Below are positions 51,272 through 60,166 of a stretch of 64,000 bases of DNA, in pieces. The position numbers were made by a program, and so were the translations under genes. Source of the stretch: Pseudomonas sp. 8O (lineage in GTDB: Bacteria > Pseudomonadota > Gammaproteobacteria > Pseudomonadales > Pseudomonadaceae); the NCBI RefSeq assembly GCF_902506495.1, contig NZ_LR733267.1, forward strand, positions 434,001 to 498,000. Direction: 5' to 3'. The notes beneath the pieces were generated by a model. That model made no database searches. It was not told where the DNA came from and saw only the letters and a list, made by a program, of their open reading frames with translations. The number at the start of each line of letters is the position of its first letter. Positions within the stretch are counted from its first letter, which is position 1.

Positions 51272-51372
51272 ATCATCGAACCTGCGGCGCTCTTGAGCGA
51301 GCTGCGAGTATACCCCCTGGTTGCCCATCGCCACAGGCGGGGCAACATCGGCCAGAGGGCTTTTCCGAGAGC

Positions 51373-51398
51373 AAAAAAAAGCCAGTCTCACGACTGGC
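51373..51398 (-). terminator. terminator of tRNA-Lys
   Basis: GCCAGTC and GACTGGC form a 7-bp stem. On the minus strand it is followed by eight T residues, just past the tRNA-Lys 3' end. Confidence 0.9.
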
Positions 51399-51408
51399 TT
51401 TTGCGATC

Positions 51409-51484
51409 TGGTGGGTCGTGTAGGATTCGAACCTACGACCAATTGGTTAAAAGCCAACTGCTCTACCAACTGAGCTAACGACCC
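51409..51484 (-). tRNA. tRNA-Lys (TTT)
   Basis: The minus strand reads GGGTCGTTAGCTCAG and ends ACGACCC-A-CCA; the anticodon is TTT in GGCTTTTAACC. It is 76 bases with encoded CCA, followed by a strong terminator. Confidence 0.97.
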
Positions 51485-51542
51485 AACGCGAGGCGCATGA
51501 TACTGATTTAATTCAGGAAATCAACACTTCGCGAAAACTTTT

Positions 51543-52217
51543 TCAGAAGTAGCGCGTTACATCCGGCACACCGGCGGCGGCGAAACCAGCTGCACGCAGG
51601 CGGCAGCTGTCACACTTGCCACAGGCGCGGCCATCATCATCGGCCTGGTAGCAGGAGACCGTGAGCGCATAATCCACCCCCAGGCGCATACCAGCCTGGA
51701 TGATCTCACCCTTGCTCAGCTGCTGCAGCGGCGCGCGAATGGTGAAGCCCTGCCCCTCCACACCCGCCTTGGTCGCCAGGTTGGCCATACGCTCGAAGGC
51801 GTCGACGAACTCGGGGCGGCAATCCGGGTAGCCCGAGTAATCCACTGCGTTGACGCCAATGAAGATCTCGCGCGCCTCGAGCACCTCGGCCCAGCCCAAC
51901 GCGAGCGCCAGGAAAACGGTATTGCGCGCCGGCACATAGGTCGCTGGAATGCCCTCGGTCGGGGACTCCGGCACGGCGATGCTGCTGTCGGTCAACGCCG
52001 AGCTGCCGATGCCATTGAGGTTCAGGCCGATCACCTTGTGCTCGACTACACCCAACTGCCGCGCCACACGTTCGGCTGCCTGCAACTCGGCGCGATGACG
52101 CTGGCCGTAATCGAAACTCATGCTGTAGCAGCTGTAGCCCTCGGCATTCGCCATGGCTACCACGGTGGCCGAGTCCAGGCCACCGGAAAGGAGGATGACC
52201 GCTTTCTTGTCGTTCAT
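51543..52217 (-). CDS. queC: 7-cyano-7-deazaguanine synthase
   Basis: QueC (224 residues) makes preQ0 from 7-carboxy-7-deazaguanine, ammonia and ATP on the queuosine pathway. The PP-loop SGGLDS is at residues 11-16, and the zinc-binding cysteines are C189, C199, C202 and C205 (CGKCDSC). It lies two bases downstream of queE, forming a queE-queC operon that supplies two consecutive steps. queD is not in the window. Confidence 0.95.
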   Translation of the reverse strand: MNDKKAVILLSGGLDSATVVAMANAEGYSCYSMSFDYGQRHRAELQAAERVARQLGVVEHKVIGLNLNGIGSSALTDSSIAVPESPTEGIPATYVPARNTVFLALALGWAEVLEAREIFIGVNAVDYSGYPDCRPEFVDAFERMANLATKAGVEGQGFTIRAPLQQLSKGEIIQAGMRLGVDYALTVSCYQADDDGRACGKCDSCRLRAAGFAAAGVPDVTRYF

Positions 52218-52219
52218 GT

Positions 52220-52867
52220 TCAGTGTCCCGGCTCATCGTTCCAGAGAATCTTGTGCAACTGCAATTGCAGGCGTACAGGCAGGTTGTCGGTCACGATCCA
52301 GTCGGCCAGCGCACGCGCATCGACCTGTTTGTGACTGGGCGAGAACAGTACTTCGCCGGCTCGGCTGGCCAGGTCGTACTCGATCAACTTGGATACCGCC
52401 CAGTCGTAGTCCTCGCGTGAGCAGATGACGAACTTGACCTGATCGTTGCGTGTCAGCCACTGGATGTTCTCGTAGCGATTACGCTGCATTTCGGCAGAGC
52501 CTGGCGTCTTCAGATCCAGCACCTTGCTGACCCGGGGATCGACTGCGGAGACATCGAGTGCGCCACTCGTTTCCAGCGATACCTCGTAGCCGGCGTCGCA
52601 CAGGCGCGTGAGCAAGGCAATGCAATTGGGCTGAGCCAGCGGCTCACCACCGGTGACGCAGACGTAACGCGGGCGATAGGCGGCCACTTGATCGAGGATA
52701 CTGTCAAGTGTGACGATTTCACCGCCGCTGAAGGCGTAGGCGGTATCACAGTACTGACAGCGCAGGGGGCAGCCGGTAAGGCGCACGAATACCGTTGGCA
52801 AGCCAGCGGTACGCGTTTCCCCCTGCAGCGAGTAGAAAATCTCGGTGATGCGCAGGGTTTCTTGCAT
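52220..52867 (-). CDS. queE: 7-carboxy-7-deazaguanine synthase (radical SAM)
   Basis: QueE (215 residues) rearranges 6-carboxytetrahydropterin to 7-carboxy-7-deazaguanine by radical SAM chemistry. The cluster motif CxxxCxxC is C33-C37-C40 in GCPLRCQYCDTAYAF, followed by VTGGEPLAQPN. The start is the ATG at 52867 (MQETLRITEIFYSLQGE), since homologues begin here; upstream in-frame ATGs lack conserved sequence. It is the promoter-proximal gene of queE-queC. Confidence 0.94.
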   Translation of the reverse strand: MQETLRITEIFYSLQGETRTAGLPTVFVRLTGCPLRCQYCDTAYAFSGGEIVTLDSILDQVAAYRPRYVCVTGGEPLAQPNCIALLTRLCDAGYEVSLETSGALDVSAVDPRVSKVLDLKTPGSAEMQRNRYENIQWLTRNDQVKFVICSREDYDWAVSKLIEYDLASRAGEVLFSPSHKQVDARALADWIVTDNLPVRLQLQLHKILWNDEPGH

Positions 52868-53040
52868 GGTAGCCACGAGCGTGATGACGAAACAGGCCAT
52901 CCGCCTCCGTTGCGTGGAAAGACAGGAACGCCGGCAGCGGCCGACATTCGACAAGGCACGGCGACAAGGACATCAGCCGAGCTGAAACCCTGCCACCTGG
53001 GCCGCCGCGCATTCTAATGGATCACGCGAGGCCAGATAAG

Positions 53041-53068
53041 AAAAACCCGCGACGGGCGCGGGTTTTTC
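53041..53068 (-). terminator. terminator of the tol-pal-cpoB operon
   Basis: AAAAACCCGC and GCGGGTTTTT form a 10-bp stem with a short loop. On the minus strand it ends in a T run, 14 bases past the cpoB stop. Confidence 0.88.
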
Positions 53069-53081
53069 GTCAACTTTCGGC

Positions 53082-53894
53082 TTACAGCCGCTGCAGATCA
53101 CGCTGGGCCAGTTGAGCGGCCGAGCTACCCGGGTACTGCGCGATGACTTGCTGAAGGATGCCACGGGCCTTGTCGTTGTGACCCAGGCGACGTTCGACGT
53201 CGGCCAGTTTGAACAGTGAATCCGGCACCTTGGCGTGGCTCGGATAGGCCTGGCTGACCTTGGCGAAGGCCTGGCCGGCTGCTTGCAGATCGCCCTTGGC
53301 CAGATTCACTTCGCCCAACCAATACTGCGCGTTGCCTGCGTACTGGCTGTTGGGATAGCGATTAAGAAAGGCCGCAAATGCCTGCGAAGCCTTGTCGAAA
53401 TCCTTGGCCTTGATCAGGTCGAAGGCGGCGTCGTAATAGAGTTTTTCCTTGGCCGGATCACCCGGCTCGGCGCTGGTCTGCTGCTGCGCGGCAGGTGGCG
53501 TCGGGGTGCCATTGGCGTTTACCGCGCCATCGGCTGAATTCTGTGCAGGAGCTCCACCGGCGGCAGCACCGGAAGAAATGCGTTGGTCCAGATCCTGGTA
53601 ACGCTCCAGGCCTTCCTGCTTGAGGCGCTGGATTTCATTTTGCTGCTCCTCGACCATGCCGCGCAGTTGCGCAATTTCCTGCTGCATCTGCTGGAGCTGG
53701 TTGAACAGCATACCCTGCGCAGAAGCGGGTGCTTGCGCACCCGCTCCGGCAGAGGCACCGGCCGCACCATAACCCGCCGGTGGATAGCTGCTGCCCTGTT
53801 GCATGGAGCTGCTTTCCAGTACGGGAACCTCCGCCATTGCCGCGAGCGGCAAGGCGAGTGTCAGAAGGGTCAGGATACGGCGGCAATCTCGCAT
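53082..53894 (-). CDS. cpoB: cell-division coordinator CpoB (YbgF)
   Basis: CpoB (270 residues) is a periplasmic protein that links Tol energy to peptidoglycan synthesis at the septum. It has a signal peptide (MRDCRRILTLLTLALPLAAMA), a coiled coil that trimerises (about 62-105, rich in Gln and Glu), a low-complexity linker of Ala, Gly, Pro and Gln, and C-terminal TPR repeats (about 150-270: DAAFDLIKAKDFDKASQAFA and onward). It is the last gene of the tol-pal operon, seven bases after pal. Confidence 0.93.
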   Translation of the reverse strand: MRDCRRILTLLTLALPLAAMAEVPVLESSSMQQGSSYPPAGYGAAGASAGAGAQAPASAQGMLFNQLQQMQQEIAQLRGMVEEQQNEIQRLKQEGLERYQDLDQRISSGAAAGGAPAQNSADGAVNANGTPTPPAAQQQTSAEPGDPAKEKLYYDAAFDLIKAKDFDKASQAFAAFLNRYPNSQYAGNAQYWLGEVNLAKGDLQAAGQAFAKVSQAYPSHAKVPDSLFKLADVERRLGHNDKARGILQQVIAQYPGSSAAQLAQRDLQRL

Positions 53895-53900
53895 GGCAGC

Positions 53901-54398
53901 TTACTTACGCAGCTCTACACGACGGTTCTGAGCCCAGGACTGCTCGTCGTTGCCAGTGGCAACCGGACGCTCTTCGCCGTAGGAAACCAGCTCCAGCTGA
54001 GCCGGGGAAACGCCTTGCAGAACCAGGTAGCGCTGAACGGCCTTGGCACGACGCTCGCCCAGAGCCATGTTGTACTCACGGGTACCGCGCTCGTCAGCGT
54101 GGCCTTCCAGAACGACGCGAGCGCCGTTGCCTTTCAGGTCCTTGGCGTGTACGTCCAGAGCGCGCATGGCTTCGGCCTTCAGGTCGGAGCTGTCGTACTC
54201 GAAGTAGAAGGTGGTGATAGCGCGCAGAGCAGCTTCTTCGCTCAGGCTGCTGTCAACAGCGCCAGTGTTGGCACCGTAACCAGCATTCGGGTCAACAGCA
54301 CCTTCACCAGCAGCGTCGCCGCCTTTGGAGGAGCAACCTACGGCAACAGCGAGAGCCAGGGACAGTGCAGCGAACTTACCGAATTTCAGCATTTCCAT
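53901..54398 (-). CDS. pal: peptidoglycan-associated lipoprotein Pal/OprL
   Basis: Pal (165 residues) anchors the outer membrane to peptidoglycan. The lipoprotein signal ends at C22 (AVAVGCSSK), a flexible linker follows, and the OmpA-like domain binds peptidoglycan through EGHADERGTREYNMALGERR. The sequence is nearly that of P. aeruginosa OprL. MEMLKFGKFAA at 54398 is the start used in homologues; an ATG immediately before it is equally possible, as AGGAG lies 5-8 bases upstream of both. Confidence 0.96.
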   Translation of the reverse strand: MEMLKFGKFAALSLALAVAVGCSSKGGDAAGEGAVDPNAGYGANTGAVDSSLSEEAALRAITTFYFEYDSSDLKAEAMRALDVHAKDLKGNGARVVLEGHADERGTREYNMALGERRAKAVQRYLVLQGVSPAQLELVSYGEERPVATGNDEQSWAQNRRVELRK

Positions 54399-54453
54399 CA
54401 TGTAACTCCTAATGAACCCCAGTTGTGTTAAGCAATATAGGTGTAACGCCGCA

Positions 54454-55752
54454 TCAGTTCAGGTAAGGGGACCAAGAAGGCTCTCGAACTTCGCCTTGAG
54501 CGGTAGGAAGAGGGAGCCTCACACGTCCATTGGTGGACGCTAACATCAAGACTCCCCGGCCCTGCTGGCGGGTGGCGTAGATTAGCATGGCGCCATTGGG
54601 CGCAACAGTGGGCGACTCATCCAAACTTGTGTCTGAAAGAATACGCAAACGGTTGGTTTCCAGGTCCTGCGCAGCCACCTTGAACACGGTAAAACCATCC
54701 TGGCGATGGATCATCACCAGGGTCTTTTCATCGGCCGACAATTTCGGGTTGGCGTTGTAGTTACCAACGAAGGTAACTCGCTCCACTGCCCCGCTATTGA
54801 TGTTGGTCTTGTAGATCTGCGGCTTACCCGCACGATCCGAGGTGAAGTAAAGGGTCTGACCATCCTTGCCCCAGAAGGGTTCGGTATCGATCGCGTAATG
54901 GTTGGTGACGCGGCGCATCTGCCGGCTGCCCATATCCATCACATAAATTTCCGGATTGCCGTCTTTGGACAGCACGAAGGCCAGACGATTGCCATCCGGC
55001 GACCAGGCCGGAGCGCCGTTGAGGCCTTCGAAGTTGGTGATCTGTTCGCGGCGACCGGTATCGATGTGCTGCACGAAGATGCGCGGGCGACGCTGCTCGA
55101 ACGACACGTAGGTGATGCGACGGCCATCCGGCGCGAATGACGGCGACAAAATCGGCTCGCGCGATTGCAGCAGGGTCACCGCACGGGCACCGTCGTAGTC
55201 GGAGCGCTGCAGGGTGTAACGGGTATTGTTGGTCCCCATGCGCTCGGCAGTGACATAGAGCAGGCGCGTGGAGAATGCCCCCTTGACGCCGGTGAGCTTC
55301 TCGAACGACTGGTCGGCGATATGGTGAGCCATGTCACGCAGCTGATCGGTGCCACCACCAACATTGCCGGTCATGACCTGCTGTTCGGTGTTGACGTTGA
55401 ACAGTGCGTATTGCACCTGCAGGCGGCCGCCGTTGGGCACGATATTGCCCACCAGCACGTACTGGGCACCGAGGGCTTTCCAGTCGCGATAGATGACTTC
55501 GCTGGCCTGAGTCGGCAGGCTGATCATGTTCTGCCGCGGGATCGGCTCGAAGTAGCCGGAGTTGCGCAGATCGTTGCCAATGATCTGCGACATGTCTTCA
55601 GGCAGTACCGAACCGCCTTGCCAGCCAAAGGGCACGACGGCGATGGGCGTGGCACGGTCAGCGCCTTGGGAAATCACCAGCGGGTCGGCCGCCTGGACGC
55701 TACCGACCAGCATGACCAGCCCCAGCAGGGCGATACGAATCAGGGTATTCAC
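54454..55752 (-). CDS. tolB: Tol-Pal system periplasmic beta-propeller TolB
   Basis: TolB (432 residues, the family length) is periplasmic, with a signal peptide (MNTLIRIALLGLVMLVGSVQA), an N-terminal alpha/beta domain and a six-bladed beta-propeller marked by repeats such as SPDGNRLAFVLSKDGNPEIY and LSADEKTLVMIHRQDG. It binds Pal and TolA. The start is the GTG at 55752, ten bases after GGAGG; a TTG nine bases earlier sits too close to that site. The start lies 6 bases past the tolA stop. Confidence 0.95.
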   Translation of the reverse strand: MNTLIRIALLGLVMLVGSVQAADPLVISQGADRATPIAVVPFGWQGGSVLPEDMSQIIGNDLRNSGYFEPIPRQNMISLPTQASEVIYRDWKALGAQYVLVGNIVPNGGRLQVQYALFNVNTEQQVMTGNVGGGTDQLRDMAHHIADQSFEKLTGVKGAFSTRLLYVTAERMGTNNTRYTLQRSDYDGARAVTLLQSREPILSPSFAPDGRRITYVSFEQRRPRIFVQHIDTGRREQITNFEGLNGAPAWSPDGNRLAFVLSKDGNPEIYVMDMGSRQMRRVTNHYAIDTEPFWGKDGQTLYFTSDRAGKPQIYKTNINSGAVERVTFVGNYNANPKLSADEKTLVMIHRQDGFTVFKVAAQDLETNRLRILSDTSLDESPTVAPNGAMLIYATRQQGRGVLMLASTNGRVRLPLPTAQGEVREPSWSPYLN

Positions 55753-55757
55753 AGAGC

Positions 55758-56699
55758 TCAATCCTCCGGTTTGAAAATGACGCGACGCTGCCTGTACATA
55801 CGGTCGAAGGTAGCGCGATCCAATTGTTGCATCTCGGGAATACGCCCGACGTTACGTACAGCTGCAACGGCCGAGTTGTCGAACGGCGCATCGCCACTGG
55901 AGCGCGACACGCTGGCGTTGGTCACGGTGCCGTCGGGCAGCATCTGAATCAGCAGCTCGACGCTCATGCCACGGCGCGCCGACATCGGTCGCTGCCAGTT
56001 CTCGGTAATCAGCTTGATGATCAGGTCATCAAGGTTGCCGGCCACCTGGTCGCCATGCGTCTCGGCCAGCGCCTGCTGGTTCTGCACGTTGTCAGACAGC
56101 AGCTCAGCCAGCGCTGCCGCTTTCTGATCCTCGGCGGCCTTGCGTCGTGCATCTTCGGCCTTGCGCTTGGCATCCTCGGCTGCTTTCTTCTTCGCCGCCT
56201 CGGCGGCTGCCGCTTTTTTCTTCGCCTCTTCTGCAGCGGCCTTTTTCTTGGCCTCTTCAGCGGCTTTCTTCTTCGCTTCGTCCTCGGCACGCTTCTTTGC
56301 GATATCCGCCTGACGTTTCTGTTCGACGGCCTTCTCGGCCTCGGCTTTCTTCGCCGCTTCGGCCTTTCGAGCCTCTTCAGCCTGCTTTTGTTCCTCGGCT
56401 TTCTTGGCTGCAGCTACCTTCTGCTCTTCAGCCTTCTTCTGCTCCAGGCGTTCGGTCTCGAATTGCGGTGCCGAGGTTTTCTGCGCCTCGCCGGCAACCT
56501 TTTGCGTGGTCTGCGTGGTGGCCTGGCTCTGCGATTGCAACTGATACAGCGTAGCCTGCACCACCGGGCGCGCCGGCGGCAGTTCGGGTGTGAAGGCGAA
56601 GCTGACGAACAGCATGGCGAACATCAGGACATGCAGACCCACCGCCCAAACCACGGGCCAGAAGTAGCTTTCCGATTGCGGACGCTCGGTTTGCTGCAT
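55758..56699 (-). CDS. tolA: Tol-Pal system inner-membrane tether TolA
   Basis: TolA (313 residues) has one N-terminal transmembrane helix (about 13-36) and a long alanine/lysine/glutamate-rich helical domain of AEEAKKKAA-type repeats (about 80-205). A compact C-terminal domain (about 225-313) follows, with LIIKLITENWQRPMSARRGM and SVELLIQMLPDGTVTNASVS. It transmits proton-motive energy from TolQR to TolB and Pal. The helical region is very low in complexity, so its length varies between strains. It overlaps tolR by one base. Confidence 0.95.
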   Translation of the reverse strand: MQQTERPQSESYFWPVVWAVGLHVLMFAMLFVSFAFTPELPPARPVVQATLYQLQSQSQATTQTTQKVAGEAQKTSAPQFETERLEQKKAEEQKVAAAKKAEEQKQAEEARKAEAAKKAEAEKAVEQKRQADIAKKRAEDEAKKKAAEEAKKKAAAEEAKKKAAAAEAAKKKAAEDAKRKAEDARRKAAEDQKAAALAELLSDNVQNQQALAETHGDQVAGNLDDLIIKLITENWQRPMSARRGMSVELLIQMLPDGTVTNASVSRSSGDAPFDNSAVAAVRNVGRIPEMQQLDRATFDRMYRQRRVIFKPED

Positions 56700-57151
56700 C
56701 AGGGAGCCTCGGTAATCAGTCCGACGTTGCCCACGTCGGCCTGCTGCAGACCACCCATGGCAGACATCACGGTGCCGTAATCGACCGTGCGATCACCACG
56801 CACGAACACCTGCACCTGCTTACCCTGACGACGGTTCTCGGCAATGATCGCCGACACGGCCTGCGTCATCTGCTCAAGGGTCGAGGCGCGCTCCTGCTCG
56901 GTGTCGACGTCAACCTCGCTGCCCATGTTCCAGTAGTAGGTCTTGTCGGCCTTGATGGAGATGGTCAACACCTGGGCATCGTTGTCCTGCGGCAGCGCTT
57001 CGCTGCTGACCTTGGGCAGATCGACCTTGACGCCCTGATTGAGCATCGGCGCGGTGACCATGAAGATGACCAGCAGTACCAACATCACGTCGATGTAGGG
57101 CACCACGTTCATCTCGGCAACCGGTTTGCGTCTATTGCGAATTCTCGCCAT
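56699..57151 (-). CDS. tolR: Tol-Pal system proton channel subunit TolR
   Basis: TolR (150 residues) has one transmembrane helix (VVPYIDVMLVLLVIFMVTAP) bearing the conserved proton-path aspartate, followed by a periplasmic ExbD-like domain. With TolQ it forms the proton-driven motor of the Tol system. It follows tolQ by 27 bp and overlaps tolA by one base. Confidence 0.95.
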   Translation of the reverse strand: MARIRNRRKPVAEMNVVPYIDVMLVLLVIFMVTAPMLNQGVKVDLPKVSSEALPQDNDAQVLTISIKADKTYYWNMGSEVDVDTEQERASTLEQMTQAVSAIIAENRRQGKQVQVFVRGDRTVDYGTVMSAMGGLQQADVGNVGLITEAP

Positions 57152-57178
57152 GGTTAAAACCTGTCCTCTTCGCTCGCC

Positions 57179-57874
57179 TTAGTCTTCCGAGGTGTGCACT
57201 TTGCGGTGCAGGATGGCCTGGAACTCGTCGGCGAAGGTGTAGTAACGACCGATCAGCATCTCGCTGCGGGCAGAGAAGCGGTTGTAGGCGATGACCGCCG
57301 GAATCGCCGCGAACAGACCGATGGCGGTAGCGATCAGCGCTTCGGCGATACCCGGCGCCACGGTAGCCAGCGTGGCTTGCTGCACCTGAGCCAGACCGCG
57401 GAAGGAGTTCATGATGCCCCATACGGTACCGAACAGGCCGATGTACGGACTGGTCGAACCAACGGTGGCGAGAAATGGCAGCGCGGTTTCCAGTTTCTCT
57501 TCCTCACGGGAGATGGCCACGCGCATGGCACGAGCCACGCCGTCCATCACCGCGTCCGGGTCAACGCCCTGCTGCTGACGCAGGCGGGAGAATTCCTTGA
57601 AGCCGGCACGAAAGATCTGTTCCAGACCGGAATCCGGATCGGGGTTGCTACCCGCCTGGCGATACAGTTTGGACAGATCGATACCGGACCAGAAGCGATC
57701 CTCGAAGTTGTCCAGGGCACGCTTGGCGGCGCGAATCGAATTACTGCGCTGGAAGATCATCACCCAGGAAATGACCGACGCGGCCACCAGGGTCAGCATC
57801 ACCAGCTGAACCACGAAGCTGGCGTTACTGATCAGACTCCACATCGACATATGGTCAACGGCGTTAGCTTCCAC
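57179..57874 (-). CDS. tolQ: Tol-Pal system motor subunit TolQ
   Basis: TolQ (231 residues) belongs to the MotA/TolQ/ExbB family. It has a first helix (VVQLVMLTLVAASVISWVMI) and two more around residues 135-155 and 170-195 (ATVGSTSPYIGLFGTVWGIM and IAEALIATAIGLFAAIPAVI), which form the pentameric channel. The start codon is GTG, with AGGAGAG five bases upstream; an ATG at codon 9 would leave the ribosome site too far. It lies two bases after ybgC. Confidence 0.95.
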   Translation of the reverse strand: MEANAVDHMSMWSLISNASFVVQLVMLTLVAASVISWVMIFQRSNSIRAAKRALDNFEDRFWSGIDLSKLYRQAGSNPDPDSGLEQIFRAGFKEFSRLRQQQGVDPDAVMDGVARAMRVAISREEEKLETALPFLATVGSTSPYIGLFGTVWGIMNSFRGLAQVQQATLATVAPGIAEALIATAIGLFAAIPAVIAYNRFSARSEMLIGRYYTFADEFQAILHRKVHTSED

Positions 57875-57876
57875 GC

Positions 57877-58329
57877 TTACTCTCCTGCTGCAATTAAGCC
57901 CGGCGCCTGCGTCCCGGCGAACGCATGTCGCAGGGTCTCGGGAATGGCCCGGGGTTTCAAGTTGTCGGCGCGCACACAGGCCACCAGAAACTGCCCTTCG
58001 CAGAGCAGCACATCATCCGCAGCCCGCCTGACCTGTTGACGAAAACGCAGGCTGGCACGGTTCAATTCGATCACATCGGCGCTGATCACCAGTTCGTCAT
58101 CCAGGCGCGCCGGCGCGTGATAACGCGCCTCGGCAGAATGCACGACGAACAACAGGCCCTCACCAGCAAGCGTCGACTGGGCATAACCCAGCTCACGCAG
58201 ACGCTCGGTGCGAGCCCGCTCCATGAATTTGAGGTAGTTGACGTAGTAGACGATGCCGCCCGCGTCGGTGTCCTCGTAGTAGACCCGGCAACGGTGGCTG
58301 AACGGCTGCACTTCGTTTGGCGCGCGCAT
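57877..58329 (-). CDS. ybgC: acyl-CoA thioesterase YbgC
   Basis: YbgC (150 residues) is a hot-dog-fold thioesterase of the 4-hydroxybenzoyl-CoA thioesterase group. RVYYEDTDAGGIVYYVNYLK contains the catalytic aspartate, and FMERARTERLRELG follows. It acts on acyl-CoA or acyl-ACP and in E. coli is linked to phospholipid metabolism. It is the usual first gene of the tol operon. Confidence 0.93.
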   Translation of the reverse strand: MRAPNEVQPFSHRCRVYYEDTDAGGIVYYVNYLKFMERARTERLRELGYAQSTLAGEGLLFVVHSAEARYHAPARLDDELVISADVIELNRASLRFRQQVRRAADDVLLCEGQFLVACVRADNLKPRAIPETLRHAFAGTQAPGLIAAGE

Positions 58330-58382
58330 ACTCTAGTCCTCGGCCTGCTGCTTGCCAATCCGGCCCGGTAACAATTTTTTCG

Positions 58383-59435
58383 TCATTCGTCACCTGCCGA
58401 GAAAAGATCGCCACCGGCCTGCTCGCCAGCGCGCTTGGGAATGTTCAGCCCGAAGTGCAGGTAGGCGTGACGAGTGACCACACGCCCGCGCGGGGTGCGC
58501 ATCATGTAACCCTGTTGAATCAGATAGGGTTCGAGCACATCCTCGATGGTATGGCGCTCTTCGCCGATGGCCGCTGCCAGGCTATCGAGCCCGACCGGAC
58601 CGCCATCGAACTTCTCGATCATGGCCAGCAGCAGGCGACGATCGGAATGGTCGAAACCACGCTCGTCGACATCCAGTAGATTCAGGGCCTGATCGGCAGT
58701 GGCCTGGGAGATCTGTCCGTTACCGCGCACTTCGGCAAAATCGCGCACACGGCGCAACAGTCGGTTGGCGATACGCGGGGTGCCACGGGCACGACGGGCA
58801 ATCTCAAAAGCGCCCTTGGCCTCGATGGGCAGGCCGAGAATGCCAGCCGAGCGCGAGACGATGGTGGCCAAGTCGTCGATGCCGTAGAACTCCAGGCGCT
58901 GGACGATGCCGAAACGGTCACGCAGCGGGTTGGTCAGCATGCCGGCGCGGGTGGTGGCGCCGACCAGGGTGAACGGCGGCAGATCCAGCTTGATCGAACG
59001 CGCGGCTGGACCTTCGCCGATCATGATGTCGAGCTGGAAGTCTTCCATCGCGGGATACAGCACCTCTTCGACCACCGGCGAAAGACGGTGAATCTCGTCG
59101 ATGAACAGCACATCGCCGCTTTCCAGATTGGTCAGCAGCGCGGCCAGATCACCCGGCCGCTCGAGCACCGGACCGGAGGTGCTCTTGATTGAGCTGCCCA
59201 TTTCCTGGGCGATGATATTGGCCAGGGTAGTCTTGCCCAGGCCTGGCGGACCGAAGATCAGCGTATGGTCGAGCGCCTCCGCCCTGCCCCGTGCAGCCTG
59301 GATGAACAGCGCCATCTGCTCACGCACCACTGGCTGACCAATGTAGTCAGCCAGGCGCAGCGGACGAATGGCTCGGTCCTGCTGCTCTTCGCGCTCACGC
59401 GGGCTGGAGGTTATCAGGCGATCGGCTTCGATCAT
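58383..59435 (-). CDS. ruvB: Holliday junction branch migration ATPase RuvB
   Basis: RuvB (350 residues) is the hexameric AAA+ motor of Holliday-junction branch migration. It has RPLRLADYIGQ, Walker A GPPGLGKTTLA, Walker B LFIDEIHRLS, sensor 1 region VGATTRAGMLTNPLRDRFG, arginine finger and C-terminal winged helix (PRGRVVTRHAYLHF). It follows ruvA after 104 bp that contain a C9 tract and a palindromic repeat, so ruvA and ruvB are less tightly coupled than in many bacteria. Confidence 0.97.
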   Translation of the reverse strand: MIEADRLITSSPREREEQQDRAIRPLRLADYIGQPVVREQMALFIQAARGRAEALDHTLIFGPPGLGKTTLANIIAQEMGSSIKSTSGPVLERPGDLAALLTNLESGDVLFIDEIHRLSPVVEEVLYPAMEDFQLDIMIGEGPAARSIKLDLPPFTLVGATTRAGMLTNPLRDRFGIVQRLEFYGIDDLATIVSRSAGILGLPIEAKGAFEIARRARGTPRIANRLLRRVRDFAEVRGNGQISQATADQALNLLDVDERGFDHSDRRLLLAMIEKFDGGPVGLDSLAAAIGEERHTIEDVLEPYLIQQGYMMRTPRGRVVTRHAYLHFGLNIPKRAGEQAGGDLFSAGDE

Positions 59436-59496
59436 CGAGGGGTTCCACTAAGAGTCCATTGAATTGCAATACAGGATGGAAAACCGCGCAGCATTT

Positions 59497-59544
59497 CCCC
59501 CCCCCAGAAAGCTGGTGGATGAAAAAGGCGTCATCCACCCTACG
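59497..59544. repeat. C9 tract and GGTGGATGA-family hairpin between ruvA and ruvB
   Basis: Nine consecutive C residues lie at 59497-59505. Next to them GGTGGATGAAAAAGGCG and GTCATCCACCCTACGCC form a hairpin that reaches into the ruvA stop codon. The hairpin is a half-length copy of the element at 22322-22392. Confidence 0.65.
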
Positions 59545-60145
59545 CCATGCCGCGCAGCGCGCGTCGGATCAAATCTTCACTGCTCAGACCATCCTCCTTG
59601 ACCACGGCAACTGCTCGACTGGCCTCCTGCGGCTTGTAGCCAAGGGATATCAGGGCACTGACGGCGTCATTCTCCGCGCTTGAGACTGCCTGAGCCAGTT
59701 GAGGTTCAACCACCAATGGCGCAATGGACGGTATCGACTCCCAGGCCTTGAAGCGATCCTTGAGCTCGACCAGCAGACGCTCGGCGGTTTTCTTGCCGAC
59801 ACCCGGGACCTTGACCAGGGCCGCCGTGTCCTGAGACTGCACGCAGCGCACCAACTCGTCGACCTCAAGACCCGACATCAGCGCCAGCGCCAGCTTGGGG
59901 CCAACGCCATTGAGGCGAATCAACTCGCGAAACAGCTCACGCTCACGCTTTTCGAAGAAGCCATACAGCAGGTGTGCATCTTCACGCACCACCAGGTGAG
60001 CGTGCAGGGTGACCGGCTCGCCCACCGCAGGCAGACGATAAAGGGTCGTCATCGGCACTTCCAGCTCATAACCGACGCCATTCACATCCAGAAGCAAATG
60101 CGGCGGCTGCTTCTCCGCCAGGGTGCCGCGCAAACGTCCGATCAC
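59540..60145 (-). CDS. ruvA: Holliday junction DNA-binding protein RuvA
   Basis: RuvA (201 residues) binds the four-way junction as a tetramer and loads RuvB. It has an OB fold at the N-terminus (IGRLRGTLAEKQPPH), helix-hairpin-helix motifs (LNGVGPKLALALMSG and VPGVGKKTAERLLVELKDRF) and a C-terminal UBA-like domain that contacts RuvB (ALISLGYKPQEASRAV). The start is the GTG at 60145, giving the conserved MIGRLRG beginning, after AAAGGAAA; a GTG three bases earlier is also possible. Confidence 0.96.
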   Translation of the reverse strand: MIGRLRGTLAEKQPPHLLLDVNGVGYELEVPMTTLYRLPAVGEPVTLHAHLVVREDAHLLYGFFEKRERELFRELIRLNGVGPKLALALMSGLEVDELVRCVQSQDTAALVKVPGVGKKTAERLLVELKDRFKAWESIPSIAPLVVEPQLAQAVSSAENDAVSALISLGYKPQEASRAVAVVKEDGLSSEDLIRRALRGMA

Positions 60146-60166
60146 CACTGCTTTCCTTTAATACGA

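Noticed and set aside
51543..52954. preQ1 riboswitch upstream of queE-queC
   Set aside because: No convincing preQ1 aptamer hairpin and A-rich tail could be found before queE; nothing reported.
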